DNA from: JBGSYN01 sp964412385
GTDB taxonomy: Bacteria > Pseudomonadota > Alphaproteobacteria > Geminicoccales > Geminicoccaceae
Direction: 5' to 3'
Assembly: GCA_964412385.1 (NCBI GenBank)
Contig: CAYPOV010000163.1
Coordinates: 1 to 10,381, forward strand
Length of the DNA stretch: 10,381 nucleotides
The first letter of the stretch is position 1. The number at the start of each line of letters is the position of its first letter. A program made the position numbers and the translations under genes. The notes beneath the pieces are model-generated. The model made no database searches. It was not told where the DNA came from and saw only the letters and a program-made list of their open reading frames with translations. This document shows positions 1 through 7,273 of the stretch, in pieces.

Positions 1-115
1 GGTCGAGCATAGGCGAGGGTTCAGCCGCATCGGTGTGACGGTTTTCGAATGCGCAGGCATTCAACAGCAAGACAAAGAGAATCAATCGCCCTAAATGAAC
101 CATGCCGGCAATCAT
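1..115 (-). CDS. Probable lipoprotein, N-terminal part only (cut by window edge)
   Basis: An open frame on the minus strand starts at an ATG (113-115) that overlaps the gyrB TGA as ATGA, and it stays open to the window edge. A second in-frame ATG lies at 101-103. The translation begins MIAGMVHLGRLILFVLLLNA, followed by Cys-Ala-Phe and a polar stretch with several charged residues. This is a short basic/neutral start, a hydrophobic core and a lipobox-like L-N-A-C, so a lipoprotein signal peptide cut by signal peptidase II is the best reading. Asn at -2 of the lipobox is less usual than Ala, Ser or Thr. Only about 38 codons are visible and the mature domain is outside the window, so no function can be assigned. 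The ATGA overlap suggests translation coupled to gyrB. No strong Shine-Dalgarno sequence is visible at either ATG. Confidence 0.55.
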   Translation of the reverse strand, partial: MIAGMVHLGRLILFVLLLNACAFENRHTDAAEPSPMLD

Positions 116-2541
116 ATATCCAGGTTGACGACGCGAAGTGCATTCTCCTGAATGAATTCGCGGCGCGGCTCGACGACGTCGCCCATGAGTGTGGAAAAGC
201 TCTCATCTGCCTCGTCAGCATGTTCGACCTTCACGCGGATCATTGAGCGAATGTTGGGATCAAGCGTGGTTTCCCAAAGCTGCTCGGGGTTCATTTCGCC
301 AAGGCCTTTGTAGCGTTGGATTGAAAGGCCCTTGCGTCCGAGTTCGACGATATTGCGCACGAGGGCCGAGGGGCTGGTCGCAACGAAATCGACTTCCTTG
401 CGCCGCAAAATAACTCGGCCCTGAAAAATCGAGCCGAGTTCGTCGAGTGCTTGCACAAGTCTCTGGCCCTCAGGACTTCGAACCAGCGCGGCATCGAAGC
501 GATAGCGGCTGCGGCGTTCGCCTTTGAGATGATGAAAGACCAAAGCCCCGTCGTCGCCGACAAGCGCCTGCCAACTTCCCTCTTTGGGATCGGTGAGAGC
601 TTGCGCCACCTTCTGACCTGTTGCCAACGCGGATGTCGGGTCGTCCAAAACCGATTGGTCGAAGCCGCCATGAAGGGCCATGGCCTCGATGAGATTTTCC
701 GGAAGCTTGCGCGCGAGAGCCCGGACCAGAGACTGAACGTGCCGGCAATCAGCAATGATGTCTCGAAGAGCGTCCTCGACGATCTCGCTCTCGTCTTCGA
801 GCACCATCACTGTATCCTCGAGACCGGCCTCGATGAGATAGTCGTCAAGCGACGCTTCGTCCTTGAGATAGCGTTCCTTCTGCCCACGCTTAACCTTGAA
901 TAGGGGAGGCTGGGCAATGAAGAGATGACCATTCTCGACGATCTCAGGAAGATGCCGATAAAAGAAGGTCAATAACAAGGTTCGAATATGCGAGCCGTCG
1001 ACATCCGCATCCGTCATGATGACGATGCGATGATAGCGCAGCTTGGCGAGATCGAAATCGTCTCGGATCCCGGTGCCGAGGGCAGTGATCAAGGTCCCGA
1101 TCTCTTGCGAACCCAACACCTTGTCGAGACGGGCGCGCTCGACGTTGAGAATCTTACCTCGAAGAGGCAGGATCGCTTGAAAGCTGCGGTCCCGGCCCTG
1201 TTTCGCGGAACCTCCGGCACTATCGCCCTCAACGAGAAAGAGCTCGGATTTGGCGGGGTCTCGCTCCTGGCAATCGGCGAGCTTGCCCGGAAGGTTGGCG
1301 ATATCGAGCGCACCCTTCCGCCGCGTAAGGTCGCGTGCTTTGCGCGCTGCTTCGCGGGCTGTGGCGGCATCGATGATCTTGGCCAAGATGACCTTGGCTT
1401 CATTGGGGTGCTCGCCGAACCAGCGACCAAGCCCCTCCGAGATCAGCGCTTGAACCACTGGCGTCACTTCCGAGCTCACCAGCTTGTCTTTGGTTTGCGA
1501 TGAGAATTTCGGATCGGGCATCTTGACCGAGAGAACGCAGGTCAGGCCCTCTCGCATATCCTCGCCGGTGAGTGTCACCTTCTCTCTTTTGAGAATGCCA
1601 CTTTCCTGGGCATAGGCATTGATCGTGCGGGTGAGTGCCGCCCTGAAGCCAGCCAGATGTGTGCCGCCATCCCGCTGCGGAATGTTATTGGTGAAGCACA
1701 AGCAGGTTTCGTGGTAGCTGTCGTTCCATTGCATGGCGACATCGACGGTGACGCCATCGCGTGCGCCTTCCATGGAAATTGGAGGTTTGATGATCGCCTG
1801 CTTGCTGCGGTCCTGATAACCGACGAACGCCTCAAGGCCGCCATCATAGCACATATCGACAATAGCCGGCTCGTCGCCCCGGTCATCACGAAGCACGATG
1901 CGAATGCCGCTATTCAAGAAGGCCAGTTCACGTAGACGATGTTCGAGCACCTCCATGGAGAAATCGGTCTTCGAAAAGACCTTGATGGACGGCATGAAGG
2001 TTAATTCCGTGCCGCGCTTGCCGTGGGATTCGCCGGTATGAGCAAGTGGTGCCTTCGGTTCACCGCCGTCGATGAAGCGCATGAAGTGCTCCTCGCCGTC
2101 GCGCCAAATGCGAAGATCGAGCCAGTCGGAGAGGGCATTCACGACGGACACACCGACACCGTGAAGGCCACCCGAGACCTTGTAAGAGTTCTGGTTGAAT
2201 TTCCCGCCGGCGTGCAGCACGGTCATGATCACCTGGGCGGCCGAGACGCCCTGCTCTTCGTGAATATCGGTTGGAATGCCGCGGCCATTATCGGTGACCG
2301 TGACCGAGCCGTCGGCATTGAGCACCACGGTAACCTCTGATGCATATCCGGCAAGTGCCTCGTCGATGGCATTGTCGACAACTTCGAACACCATGTGGTG
2401 GAGGCCCGAGCCGTCATCGGTGTCGCCAATGTACATGCCGGGCCTGAGCCGAACGGCCTCGAGCCCTTCGAGCACACGGATTGAACTCGAATCGTAAACC
2501 GCCTCGTCGGGAGATGAGGGTATATCAGTTTTGTCGTTCAT
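112..2541 (-). CDS. gyrB: DNA gyrase subunit B
   Basis: This is the ATPase subunit of the type IIA topoisomerase that introduces negative supercoils with GyrA. Numbered from the ATG at 2541 (809 aa), the GHKL ATPase domain shows DNAIDEALAG near 57-66, DNGRGI near 84-89 and GGLHGVG near 124-130. The transducer carries the QTK loop near 349-351. The TOPRIM domain has VEGDSAGGSAKQG starting near 437 and the metal-binding DADVDG near 511-516. The C-terminal tail has the RYKGLGEMNPEQLW motif that contacts GyrA. Length is normal for a proteobacterial GyrB. The residue matching E. coli Lys447 is Arg (PLRGKILN), a conservative difference; the residues matching E424 and D426 are unchanged. A TTG one codon upstream (2544) is possible but the ATG is preferred. 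The start lies inside the end of recF (17-bp overlap), so translation is probably coupled. Confidence 0.98.
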   Translation of the reverse strand: MNDKTDIPSSPDEAVYDSSSIRVLEGLEAVRLRPGMYIGDTDDGSGLHHMVFEVVDNAIDEALAGYASEVTVVLNADGSVTVTDNGRGIPTDIHEEQGVSAAQVIMTVLHAGGKFNQNSYKVSGGLHGVGVSVVNALSDWLDLRIWRDGEEHFMRFIDGGEPKAPLAHTGESHGKRGTELTFMPSIKVFSKTDFSMEVLEHRLRELAFLNSGIRIVLRDDRGDEPAIVDMCYDGGLEAFVGYQDRSKQAIIKPPISMEGARDGVTVDVAMQWNDSYHETCLCFTNNIPQRDGGTHLAGFRAALTRTINAYAQESGILKREKVTLTGEDMREGLTCVLSVKMPDPKFSSQTKDKLVSSEVTPVVQALISEGLGRWFGEHPNEAKVILAKIIDAATAREAARKARDLTRRKGALDIANLPGKLADCQERDPAKSELFLVEGDSAGGSAKQGRDRSFQAILPLRGKILNVERARLDKVLGSQEIGTLITALGTGIRDDFDLAKLRYHRIVIMTDADVDGSHIRTLLLTFFYRHLPEIVENGHLFIAQPPLFKVKRGQKERYLKDEASLDDYLIEAGLEDTVMVLEDESEIVEDALRDIIADCRHVQSLVRALARKLPENLIEAMALHGGFDQSVLDDPTSALATGQKVAQALTDPKEGSWQALVGDDGALVFHHLKGERRSRYRFDAALVRSPEGQRLVQALDELGSIFQGRVILRRKEVDFVATSPSALVRNIVELGRKGLSIQRYKGLGEMNPEQLWETTLDPNIRSMIRVKVEHADEADESFSTLMGDVVEPRREFIQENALRVVNLDI

Positions 2542-3682
2542 CAATTTCTAGCTTCGCGTCTTGGACACGGTAAAATGCGGCACGACGCGCGAGCGACGCA
2601 AATAAGCTCGCTTCCGTACCGGTCATCCAACATTGCGTTTCCAGATCCAGGACGACCTCGAAAAGTTCGGCCCGATGCCGTTGGTCGAGGTGTGCCGGGA
2701 TCTCATCCAATAGAAGGAGCGGGCTATCGCCGCGTTGCTCCCTTCGTAGCCGGATTTCCGCTAAAACGATACTTATAAGAAGTATTTTCTGTCGACCTGT
2801 CGACACTTGAGCTGCTGGCTCATCACTGGTGACATCGTGGACTAGAAGATCCGATCGGTGAGGTCCTACGGCAGCGCCTCCCGTGAGGGCATCGTCAGAG
2901 CGAGTTCTTTTGAGGGTTTCGATGTAGCGCTGTTCCACCTCCAAAGCGGGCGCTGACCCGAGCCAGGTTTCGATATCGCCGGCAAGCGAAAGATGCGGCC
3001 TTGCCCGGACGAACGGCACGTCGGCGATCACCGGGTTGAGGGCTTCGACGAGACTGCGGCGCGCGGCAGCGACAGCAATGGCCGCTTCCGCAATGCGTTG
3101 TTCGAGTGCTTGCAGCCAGCTCGGATCACCGCGATCACGGCGCAACAAATGGGCACGCTCGCGTAGACTCCGTTCGTAGAGACTCACATGACGCGCGTGG
3201 TCAGGGATCATGGCAAGAACGAGGCGGTCGAGGAAACGCCGCCGGCCGGACGACGCTTCCGAAAACAGCCGGTCTTGTGATGGTGTCAGCCATAAAACCG
3301 CGCAAATTTCGCCAAGCGCGCGTTGCGACCGGGAGGTCGTGCCGCCAATTTTGACGGTCTTGCGATCCTTGTCGGCATCACGTCCGATCGAAATCGCATG
3401 CCGCTCACCTGCTGATTTCAGGTTTGCGCGCAGGATCCAGTTTTGGCCGCCTTTTCGGTCTAGCTCTCGCAATTTGGCCCCACGTAACCCCCGGCCGGGT
3501 GAGAGGAGCGAGATGGCTTCCAAGAGATTGGTCTTGCCGGCGCCGTTCGGGCCGTGAAGTACCACCGAGCCTGACGGAGGTGTGATATCGAGCGACGGGT
3601 AGTTGCGAAAATCCTGCAGCGCCAGCCGGTCAATCCGGCAAATAGCGGGGTCTGAAACCCTGGCGACTGCTATTTCGGCCAT
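2525..3682 (-). CDS. recF: DNA replication and repair protein RecF
   Basis: RecF is an SMC-like ATPase that, with RecO and RecR, loads RecA at single-strand gaps and stalled forks. The 385-aa product has a Walker A motif GPNGAGKT at residues 44-51 after the typical 'LQDFRNY' strand. It has the family stretch WLTPSQDRLF...RRRFLDRLVLA in the first third, an ABC signature STGRQ near 294-298 and a Walker B LLLLDE near 322-327 followed by AHLD. Length fits the family. The signature has Arg where I recall most alphaproteobacterial RecF proteins having Glu (STGEQ). The ATG at 3682 is preceded by AAAGG with a 5-nt spacer, 12 bp after the dnaN stop. The 3' end overlaps gyrB, so it sits in a compact dnaN-recF-gyrB unit. 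Confidence 0.97.
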   Translation of the reverse strand: MAEIAVARVSDPAICRIDRLALQDFRNYPSLDITPPSGSVVLHGPNGAGKTNLLEAISLLSPGRGLRGAKLRELDRKGGQNWILRANLKSAGERHAISIGRDADKDRKTVKIGGTTSRSQRALGEICAVLWLTPSQDRLFSEASSGRRRFLDRLVLAMIPDHARHVSLYERSLRERAHLLRRDRGDPSWLQALEQRIAEAAIAVAAARRSLVEALNPVIADVPFVRARPHLSLAGDIETWLGSAPALEVEQRYIETLKRTRSDDALTGGAAVGPHRSDLLVHDVTSDEPAAQVSTGRQKILLISIVLAEIRLRREQRGDSPLLLLDEIPAHLDQRHRAELFEVVLDLETQCWMTGTEASLFASLARRAAFYRVQDAKLEIDERQN

Positions 3683-3694
3683 CAGGACCTTTGG

Positions 3695-4816
3695 TTAGAC
3701 CCGCATCGGCATCAATACGTGGAGCGTGGCACCATCCTCGGGATCACGAACGATGGTCGGCGAGGCAGGGCTTGAGAGATTGAGCTCGGTCTGACTGCCC
3801 TCAACTTCCGCCATCATGTCGAGAATATAGCGGGCATTGAACCCGATCTCGAATGCATCTGAGTCATAGTCAATATCGATTTCCTCAACTGCACGCCCCG
3901 CCTCGCTGCTGGCGGCTGATATCGAAAGCTTGCCCTTCTCGAGGCTGAGCTTGACCGCACGCGCGCGCTCAGTGGAGATGGTTGCAACGCGATCGACCGC
4001 GGTCGCAAAAGCCTTGGCCTCAACCAGCGCTTTCTTGTCATTGTCTTTGGGTATGACCCGCTCATAGTCCGGGAAAGTGCCGTCAATTAGCCGCGAGATC
4101 AGCAAGGTCGTACCAATCATGAGCTGGATACGATTCGCCGAGACCGAGACCTCGACGTCGCCGCCCTGCTCGTCGATCAGCTTTCTTATCTCACCAACGG
4201 TTTTCCGCGGCAGGATGATCGGTGGAACATCGGAAGCCCCGTCAGGCAAGGGGACCTCGACCCGGGCAAGCCTGTGGCCATCGGTAGCGACGCCCCGCAA
4301 CATCGAGGTCGCACCATTGAGTTGCGCATGGACGTGAATGCCGTTGAGGTAATAGCGGGTCTCTTCGAGTGATATCGCAAATCGCGTCTTGTCGATGATC
4401 TTGGCAAGATCGGCGCTCGGCATGGTGAAGGTAACGTCGAGTGACTCCGCCTCCATCGCCGGGAACTGATCGGACGGAAGCGTCGGCAGTGTGAACTCGG
4501 ACCGACCCGAAGTGACAGTCATTTCATTCACATCCGCGGGCTGGATGAGTGCGAGCTGGCTACCGTCCGCCAATTTCCTTACAATGTCGAACAATAAATG
4601 TGCTGCGACCGTCGTTGTGCCGGCTTCTTCGACGGTACAATTTTCCTGTGCAGCAATTGACAGCTCCATATCGGTTGCCGTCAAATGCAGTATTCCCTCG
4701 GTCACTGCGGTGAGCTTGACGTTTGAGAGGATCGGGATCGTCGTACGCCGCTCGACAACATTTTGAATGTGGCTCAGAGAGCCGAGAAGGGCCGAGCGAT
4801 CAATTGAGAGCTTCAT
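3695..4816 (-). CDS. dnaN: DNA polymerase III sliding clamp (beta subunit)
   Basis: The beta clamp forms a ring dimer around DNA and tethers polymerase III and other clamp-binding proteins. The chosen ATG at 4816 gives 373 aa beginning MKLSIDRSALL, with the family's early stretch VVERRTTIPILSNVKL at about residues 19-34. The middle domain contains the conserved TRFAISLEETRYYLNGI stretch, and the third domain has FPDYERVIP. The protein ends HVLMPMRV, matching the MPMR(L/V) tail whose residues line the peptide-binding pocket in E. coli. A TTG three codons upstream (4823-4825) is in frame, but the family start favours the ATG. No strong Shine-Dalgarno sequence is visible. A 155-bp gap separates it from dnaA upstream, and recF follows after 12 bp. 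Confidence 0.98.
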   Translation of the reverse strand: MKLSIDRSALLGSLSHIQNVVERRTTIPILSNVKLTAVTEGILHLTATDMELSIAAQENCTVEEAGTTTVAAHLLFDIVRKLADGSQLALIQPADVNEMTVTSGRSEFTLPTLPSDQFPAMEAESLDVTFTMPSADLAKIIDKTRFAISLEETRYYLNGIHVHAQLNGATSMLRGVATDGHRLARVEVPLPDGASDVPPIILPRKTVGEIRKLIDEQGGDVEVSVSANRIQLMIGTTLLISRLIDGTFPDYERVIPKDNDKKALVEAKAFATAVDRVATISTERARAVKLSLEKGKLSISAASSEAGRAVEEIDIDYDSDAFEIGFNARYILDMMAEVEGSQTELNLSSPASPTIVRDPEDGATLHVLMPMRV

Positions 4817-4902
4817 GACAACCAAATTCTGCCCGAGTTAACGCTAATTCCGAGCTCTTGAGAGCCGCGGGAGGCGCAACCTAGCAGAAGTTTTTTCTAA
4901 CG

Positions 4903-4922
4903 TTCATCTTTTTTGAGATGAA
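4903..4922. repeat. AT-rich perfect stem-loop between dnaA and dnaN
   Basis: The arms TTCATCT (4903-4909) and AGATGAA (4916-4922) pair perfectly over 7 bp around a 6-nt loop. On the minus (transcribed) strand the loop is CAAAAA and the hairpin is followed by CGTTAGAAAAAAC rather than a run of T. It is therefore not a standard intrinsic terminator for dnaA. It lies about 50 bp downstream of the dnaA stop and about 87 bp upstream of the dnaN start. It could be an RNA-stability or pausing element; function unproven. Confidence 0.45.
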
Positions 4923-4971
4923 TTTGCGTGACCGACGAAGGATCATGTCACGTCGCGACATTCATCCAATT

Positions 4972-6387
4972 TTACGCCTGAAGCCGCCGTTTGAGCTGCT
5001 CCAAATCATCAGCAATTACCGGATCTTCTTCAATCAAGCGGCCAATCTGTCGAATTGCGTGCATCACCGTGGTGTGGTCCCGATTGCCAAACTTTTTGCC
5101 GATCTCGGGCAGGGAGCGCGAGGTGAGCTGCTTCGCCAGATACATGGCGACTTGACGCGGTCGAGCCACCGCCCTCGCACGCCGTGTCGATGCCATATCC
5201 GCCATGCGAATCCCGTAATGCTCCGTGACCGCGCGCTGGATTTCGTCAATCGTTACTTTGCGATCATTCGCTCTGAGGAGATCCCGCAAGACATCTTGCG
5301 CCCCCTCGATGGTGACGGGACGACGGGTCACGCTCGCCTGGTGAACAATACGATTGAGTGCACCTTCCAGCTCCCGCACATTCGAGGTAATCCGGCTCGC
5401 TAAGAACTCGATAACGCGATGGCTGATATCAACTCTTAGTTTTTCAGCTTTAGATTGTAGTATGCCCAACCTTAGTTCGTAGGTTGTCGGATGGATGTCG
5501 GCGACGAGTCCCCAACCCAGACGCGATCTGATGCGCTCCTCGAGGCCGTTGAGATCAGCGGGGCTGCGATCGGCGGAGATCACGATTTGACGGCCCCGGT
5601 CGACAAGGGTATTGAATGTGTGAAAAAATTCCTCTTGCGTACTGTCTTTTCCACTGATGAACTGGACATCGTCCACCATCAATAGATCAACTGAACGAAA
5701 TAGCTCTTTGAAAGTCATAGTGTCTTTGGAGCGCAAAGCCCGTACAAACTGATACATGAACTTCTCAGCCGATAGGTAAACGACTCGCCTCGTCGGATCG
5801 ACTTGGCGAGCACGCCAGGCAATTGCGTGCATAAGATGCGTCTTACCCAAGCCTACACCGCCATAAAGAAACAGCGGATTGAACGGCGGCTTCGCCGAGG
5901 TTGCGACTCTTTCGGCTGCCGCCACGGCAAATTCATTAGGCTTGCCGACGATGAACGATTCGAAGGTAAATCTTGGATCGAGCCTTGCACCTAGATCGTC
6001 CAACGCGCCAATTTCGGGCACATCGGAATTCTCAGCACTGGGTTGGGGGCGAGTATCGATATCAACACCGTCTCGCGGGTGAACCGCATAGGCATGGTGC
6101 CCGCAAGCGGCGGCCACATGGAGACTAACCGATCTCACATCCGCGTTAACACTCTGCCAAATCGAACGGATCCGGTCAGCGTAATGTGCTGAAACCCAAT
6201 CACGCATGAATTGGGTCGGCACATTGATCACAACGCGGCCTCCGGAAAAATCACTCACTGTGAGTTGCTTCAACCAAGTACTGTAAGCTGTTTCGCCCAC
6301 CTCCTCACGTAGGCGGACCTGGATTTGGGTCCATTGCTGGCCGATGTCACTCGGTTCGGAGATGAGTTTCTGGACTTCTGGTACCAC
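4972..6387 (-). CDS. dnaA: Chromosomal replication initiator protein DnaA
   Basis: DnaA is the AAA+ ATPase that binds DnaA boxes, unwinds oriC and recruits the helicase. In a 487-codon frame starting at TTG 6435, domain I runs to about residue 107 (WTQIQVRLREEVGETAYSTW), followed by a short linker. The AAA+ core has Walker A GGVGLGKT (192-199), Walker B LLMVDD (251-256), sensor I ISADR (286-290), arginine-finger box EERIRSRLGWG (299-309) and sensor II RELEGALNR (354-362). Domain IV has the DNA-binding ARPRQVAMYLAKQLTSR and RDHTTVMHA (452-460). I chose the GTG at 6387 (471 aa) because GAGG lies 5 nt before it. The TTG at 6435 has no visible ribosome-binding site, and an in-frame TAG sits two codons upstream of it. 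The real start could be either. dnaN follows after 155 bp. Confidence 0.96.
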   Translation of the reverse strand: MVPEVQKLISEPSDIGQQWTQIQVRLREEVGETAYSTWLKQLTVSDFSGGRVVINVPTQFMRDWVSAHYADRIRSIWQSVNADVRSVSLHVAAACGHHAYAVHPRDGVDIDTRPQPSAENSDVPEIGALDDLGARLDPRFTFESFIVGKPNEFAVAAAERVATSAKPPFNPLFLYGGVGLGKTHLMHAIAWRARQVDPTRRVVYLSAEKFMYQFVRALRSKDTMTFKELFRSVDLLMVDDVQFISGKDSTQEEFFHTFNTLVDRGRQIVISADRSPADLNGLEERIRSRLGWGLVADIHPTTYELRLGILQSKAEKLRVDISHRVIEFLASRITSNVRELEGALNRIVHQASVTRRPVTIEGAQDVLRDLLRANDRKVTIDEIQRAVTEHYGIRMADMASTRRARAVARPRQVAMYLAKQLTSRSLPEIGKKFGNRDHTTVMHAIRQIGRLIEEDPVIADDLEQLKRRLQA

Positions 6388-6580
6388 GTAAGCCTCGCAC
6401 CGTTCCCGCCCGGTTGGGCAGAGATCAAGTTCCAATTTGCACTAGCCAAAAAAAGAGGGTGACCTCGAACGCTTTGCATTGCAAGTTAAACATGTAAAGC
6501 CGAACAACGAATTACTTGCTTTCACTTCGTTACCACAAAGATCATCTAGCAAATATTGAGACAAGTCGCCAGGTCCCAAT

Positions 6581-6590
6581 TGAGATTTGT
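6581..6590. repeat. 10-bp direct repeat TGAGATTTGT (second copy at 6770-6779)
   Basis: The 10-mer TGAGATTTGT occurs at 6581-6590 and again in the same orientation at 6770-6779, 189 bp apart. Both copies are in the non-coding gap upstream of dnaA. Similar bases precede both copies (AAT before the first, GAA before the second). The role is unknown. Confidence 0.35.
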
Positions 6591-6739
6591 TCGATGCGCT
6601 CTTTTCACTATTTGACAGCTTGGAGAAACGACCCTGGAATTCGCTTTTTACGAAAGGTCAGTGGGCCGGAATTCCCTCGGTTCGAGAGCGCAATAACCGA
6701 GACTAACCACCCCAAAATGCCCTGGCAAGGTGATCGTTT

Positions 6740-6753
6740 AGTGAACTTTCACT
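6740..6753. repeat. Inverted repeat AGTGAA-CT-TTCACT upstream of dnaA
   Basis: AGTGAA at 6740-6745 and TTCACT at 6748-6753 form a perfect inverted repeat with a 2-bp centre. Two further TTCACT half-sites occur in the same gap, at 6521-6526 and 6604-6609. The arrangement resembles a dimeric regulator site, but no regulator is identified and the arms are short enough that chance is possible. Confidence 0.35.
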
Positions 6754-6843
6754 GCAACTTAAGATTGAATGAGATTTGTGCTTACCAAACAAGAATGAAG
6801 CAAAATCGCCACTGCCTCAGTCGCCGGCAACGATTTCGCGCAC

Positions 6844-6874
6844 AACAAAAGAGCCGCGATCGGAGACCGCGGCT
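6844..6874 (-). terminator. Rho-independent terminator of rpsT
   Basis: On the minus strand AGCCGCGGTC and GATCGCGGCT pair over 10 bp with one G-U pair and a tight 3-nt loop (hairpin at 6852-6874). CTTTTGTTG follows directly (6843-6851). It lies 27 bp downstream of the rpsT stop. The GC-rich stem plus T-rich tail is a typical intrinsic terminator, and it insulates the dnaA promoter region from rpsT transcription. Confidence 0.85.
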
Positions 6875-6901
6875 ACGTCAACTGGGGAGGAGTGCGTGTG
6901 G

Positions 6902-7177
6902 CTAAGTGGCCGGAGTGCCGAGGGCTTTCACTCTCTGTGACAGCCTGGATATTTTTCTCGAGGCCGTCTTATTGTGAAGCACGCCCTTTGAAACACCTTT
7001 GCGAAGTTCCGGCTCGGCCGTTGAAAACGCGTTTCGAGCATTCTCGTAATCACCTGATGCGATCGCGTCTTCAACGCGACGTACAAATGTACGAATGCGA
7101 CTAACACGGCTCCGATTGACCTCGGTTCGCCGTTGCGTCTGCCGAATGCGTTTGCGTGCTGACGGTGAGTTCGCCAA
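6902..7177 (-). CDS. rpsT: Small ribosomal subunit protein bS20
   Basis: S20 binds 16S rRNA early in assembly of the 30S subunit. The 91-aa product begins MANSPSARKRIRQTQ, the classic S20 opening. It is very basic and helical, and carries the family stretch GVLHNKTASRKISRLSQRV near the C-terminus. The initiation codon is TTG (7175-7177), fixed by the conserved N-terminus; no nearby ATG or GTG gives a better start. A strong Shine-Dalgarno GAGGTG (7183-7188) lies 5 nt upstream. E. coli rpsT also starts at UUG, and there the weak codon takes part in autogenous control by S20, so a similar control here is a reasonable inference. The gene is flanked by its own promoter and terminator and is therefore probably monocistronic. 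Confidence 0.96.
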   Translation of the reverse strand: MANSPSARKRIRQTQRRTEVNRSRVSRIRTFVRRVEDAIASGDYENARNAFSTAEPELRKGVSKGVLHNKTASRKISRLSQRVKALGTPAT

Positions 7178-7182
7178 CGTTT

Positions 7183-7188
7183 CACCTC
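7183..7188 (-). promoter_or_regulatory. Strong ribosome-binding site of rpsT (UUG start)
   Basis: GAGGTG on the minus strand is a good match to the anti-Shine-Dalgarno sequence and is 5 nt from the TTG. It decides the start, since the codon itself is non-standard. Confidence 0.8.
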
Positions 7189-7208
7189 AAATTGCAGAAA
7201 GGACAGGT

Positions 7209-7237
7209 ATCTTAAAGCCAATGGGTGCTACGGTCAA
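7209..7237 (-). promoter_or_regulatory. Putative sigma-70 type promoter of rpsT
   Basis: On the minus strand a -35 hexamer TTGACC (7232-7237, 5/6 to TTGACA) and a -10 hexamer TAAGAT (7209-7214, 4/6 to TATAAT) are separated by exactly 17 bp. The predicted transcript would start near 7202 and give a leader of about 25 nt before the TTG codon. Assignment is by motif only. Confidence 0.6.
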
Positions 7238-7273
7238 CGCCCCTGGCCGTCATTTTCCAAGAAACATCAATTC

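Larger units (their letters stand above)
6436..6842. other. Non-coding, GC-poorer region upstream of dnaA
   Basis: No convincing gene is found between dnaA and the rpsT terminator. The longest open frame here (plus strand, from 6516) runs through the terminator hairpin and has no recognisable family features. GC is about 46% over 6481-6840 by my count, well below the flanking genes. This must hold the dnaA promoter, but I could not pick a confident -35/-10 pair. It contains a 14-bp inverted repeat with extra half-sites and a 10-bp direct repeat, listed separately. A clear cluster of DnaA boxes is absent, so I do not call it oriC. Confidence 0.6.

Noticed and set aside
988..1503. 171-codon plus-strand frame inside gyrB
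   Set aside because: It is an antisense shadow of the conserved TOPRIM region of gyrB; long antisense frames are common in GC-rich coding DNA.
4918..5403. 161-codon plus-strand frame opposite the dnaA 3' end
   Set aside because: It is antisense to the conserved DnaA domain IV and has no recognisable features of its own.
6270..6479. Minus-strand frame overlapping the dnaA 5' end in another frame, as a possible frameshifted DnaA N-terminus
   Set aside because: DnaA domain I is already complete in the main frame, and the alternative translation shows no DnaA-like residues.
6529..6538. GTTACCACA as a DnaA box
   Set aside because: When aligned on CACA it has three mismatches to the consensus.
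6516..6905. 129-codon plus-strand frame upstream of dnaA
   Set aside because: It runs through the rpsT terminator hairpin into the end of rpsT, has no ribosome-binding site I can see, no family resemblance, and an unstructured mixed composition.
6897..6905. Near DnaA box TTAGCCACA (minus strand, one mismatch to TTATCCACA)
   Set aside because: It is a single site overlapping the rpsT stop, with no neighbouring boxes; one 8/9 match is expected by chance over this length.
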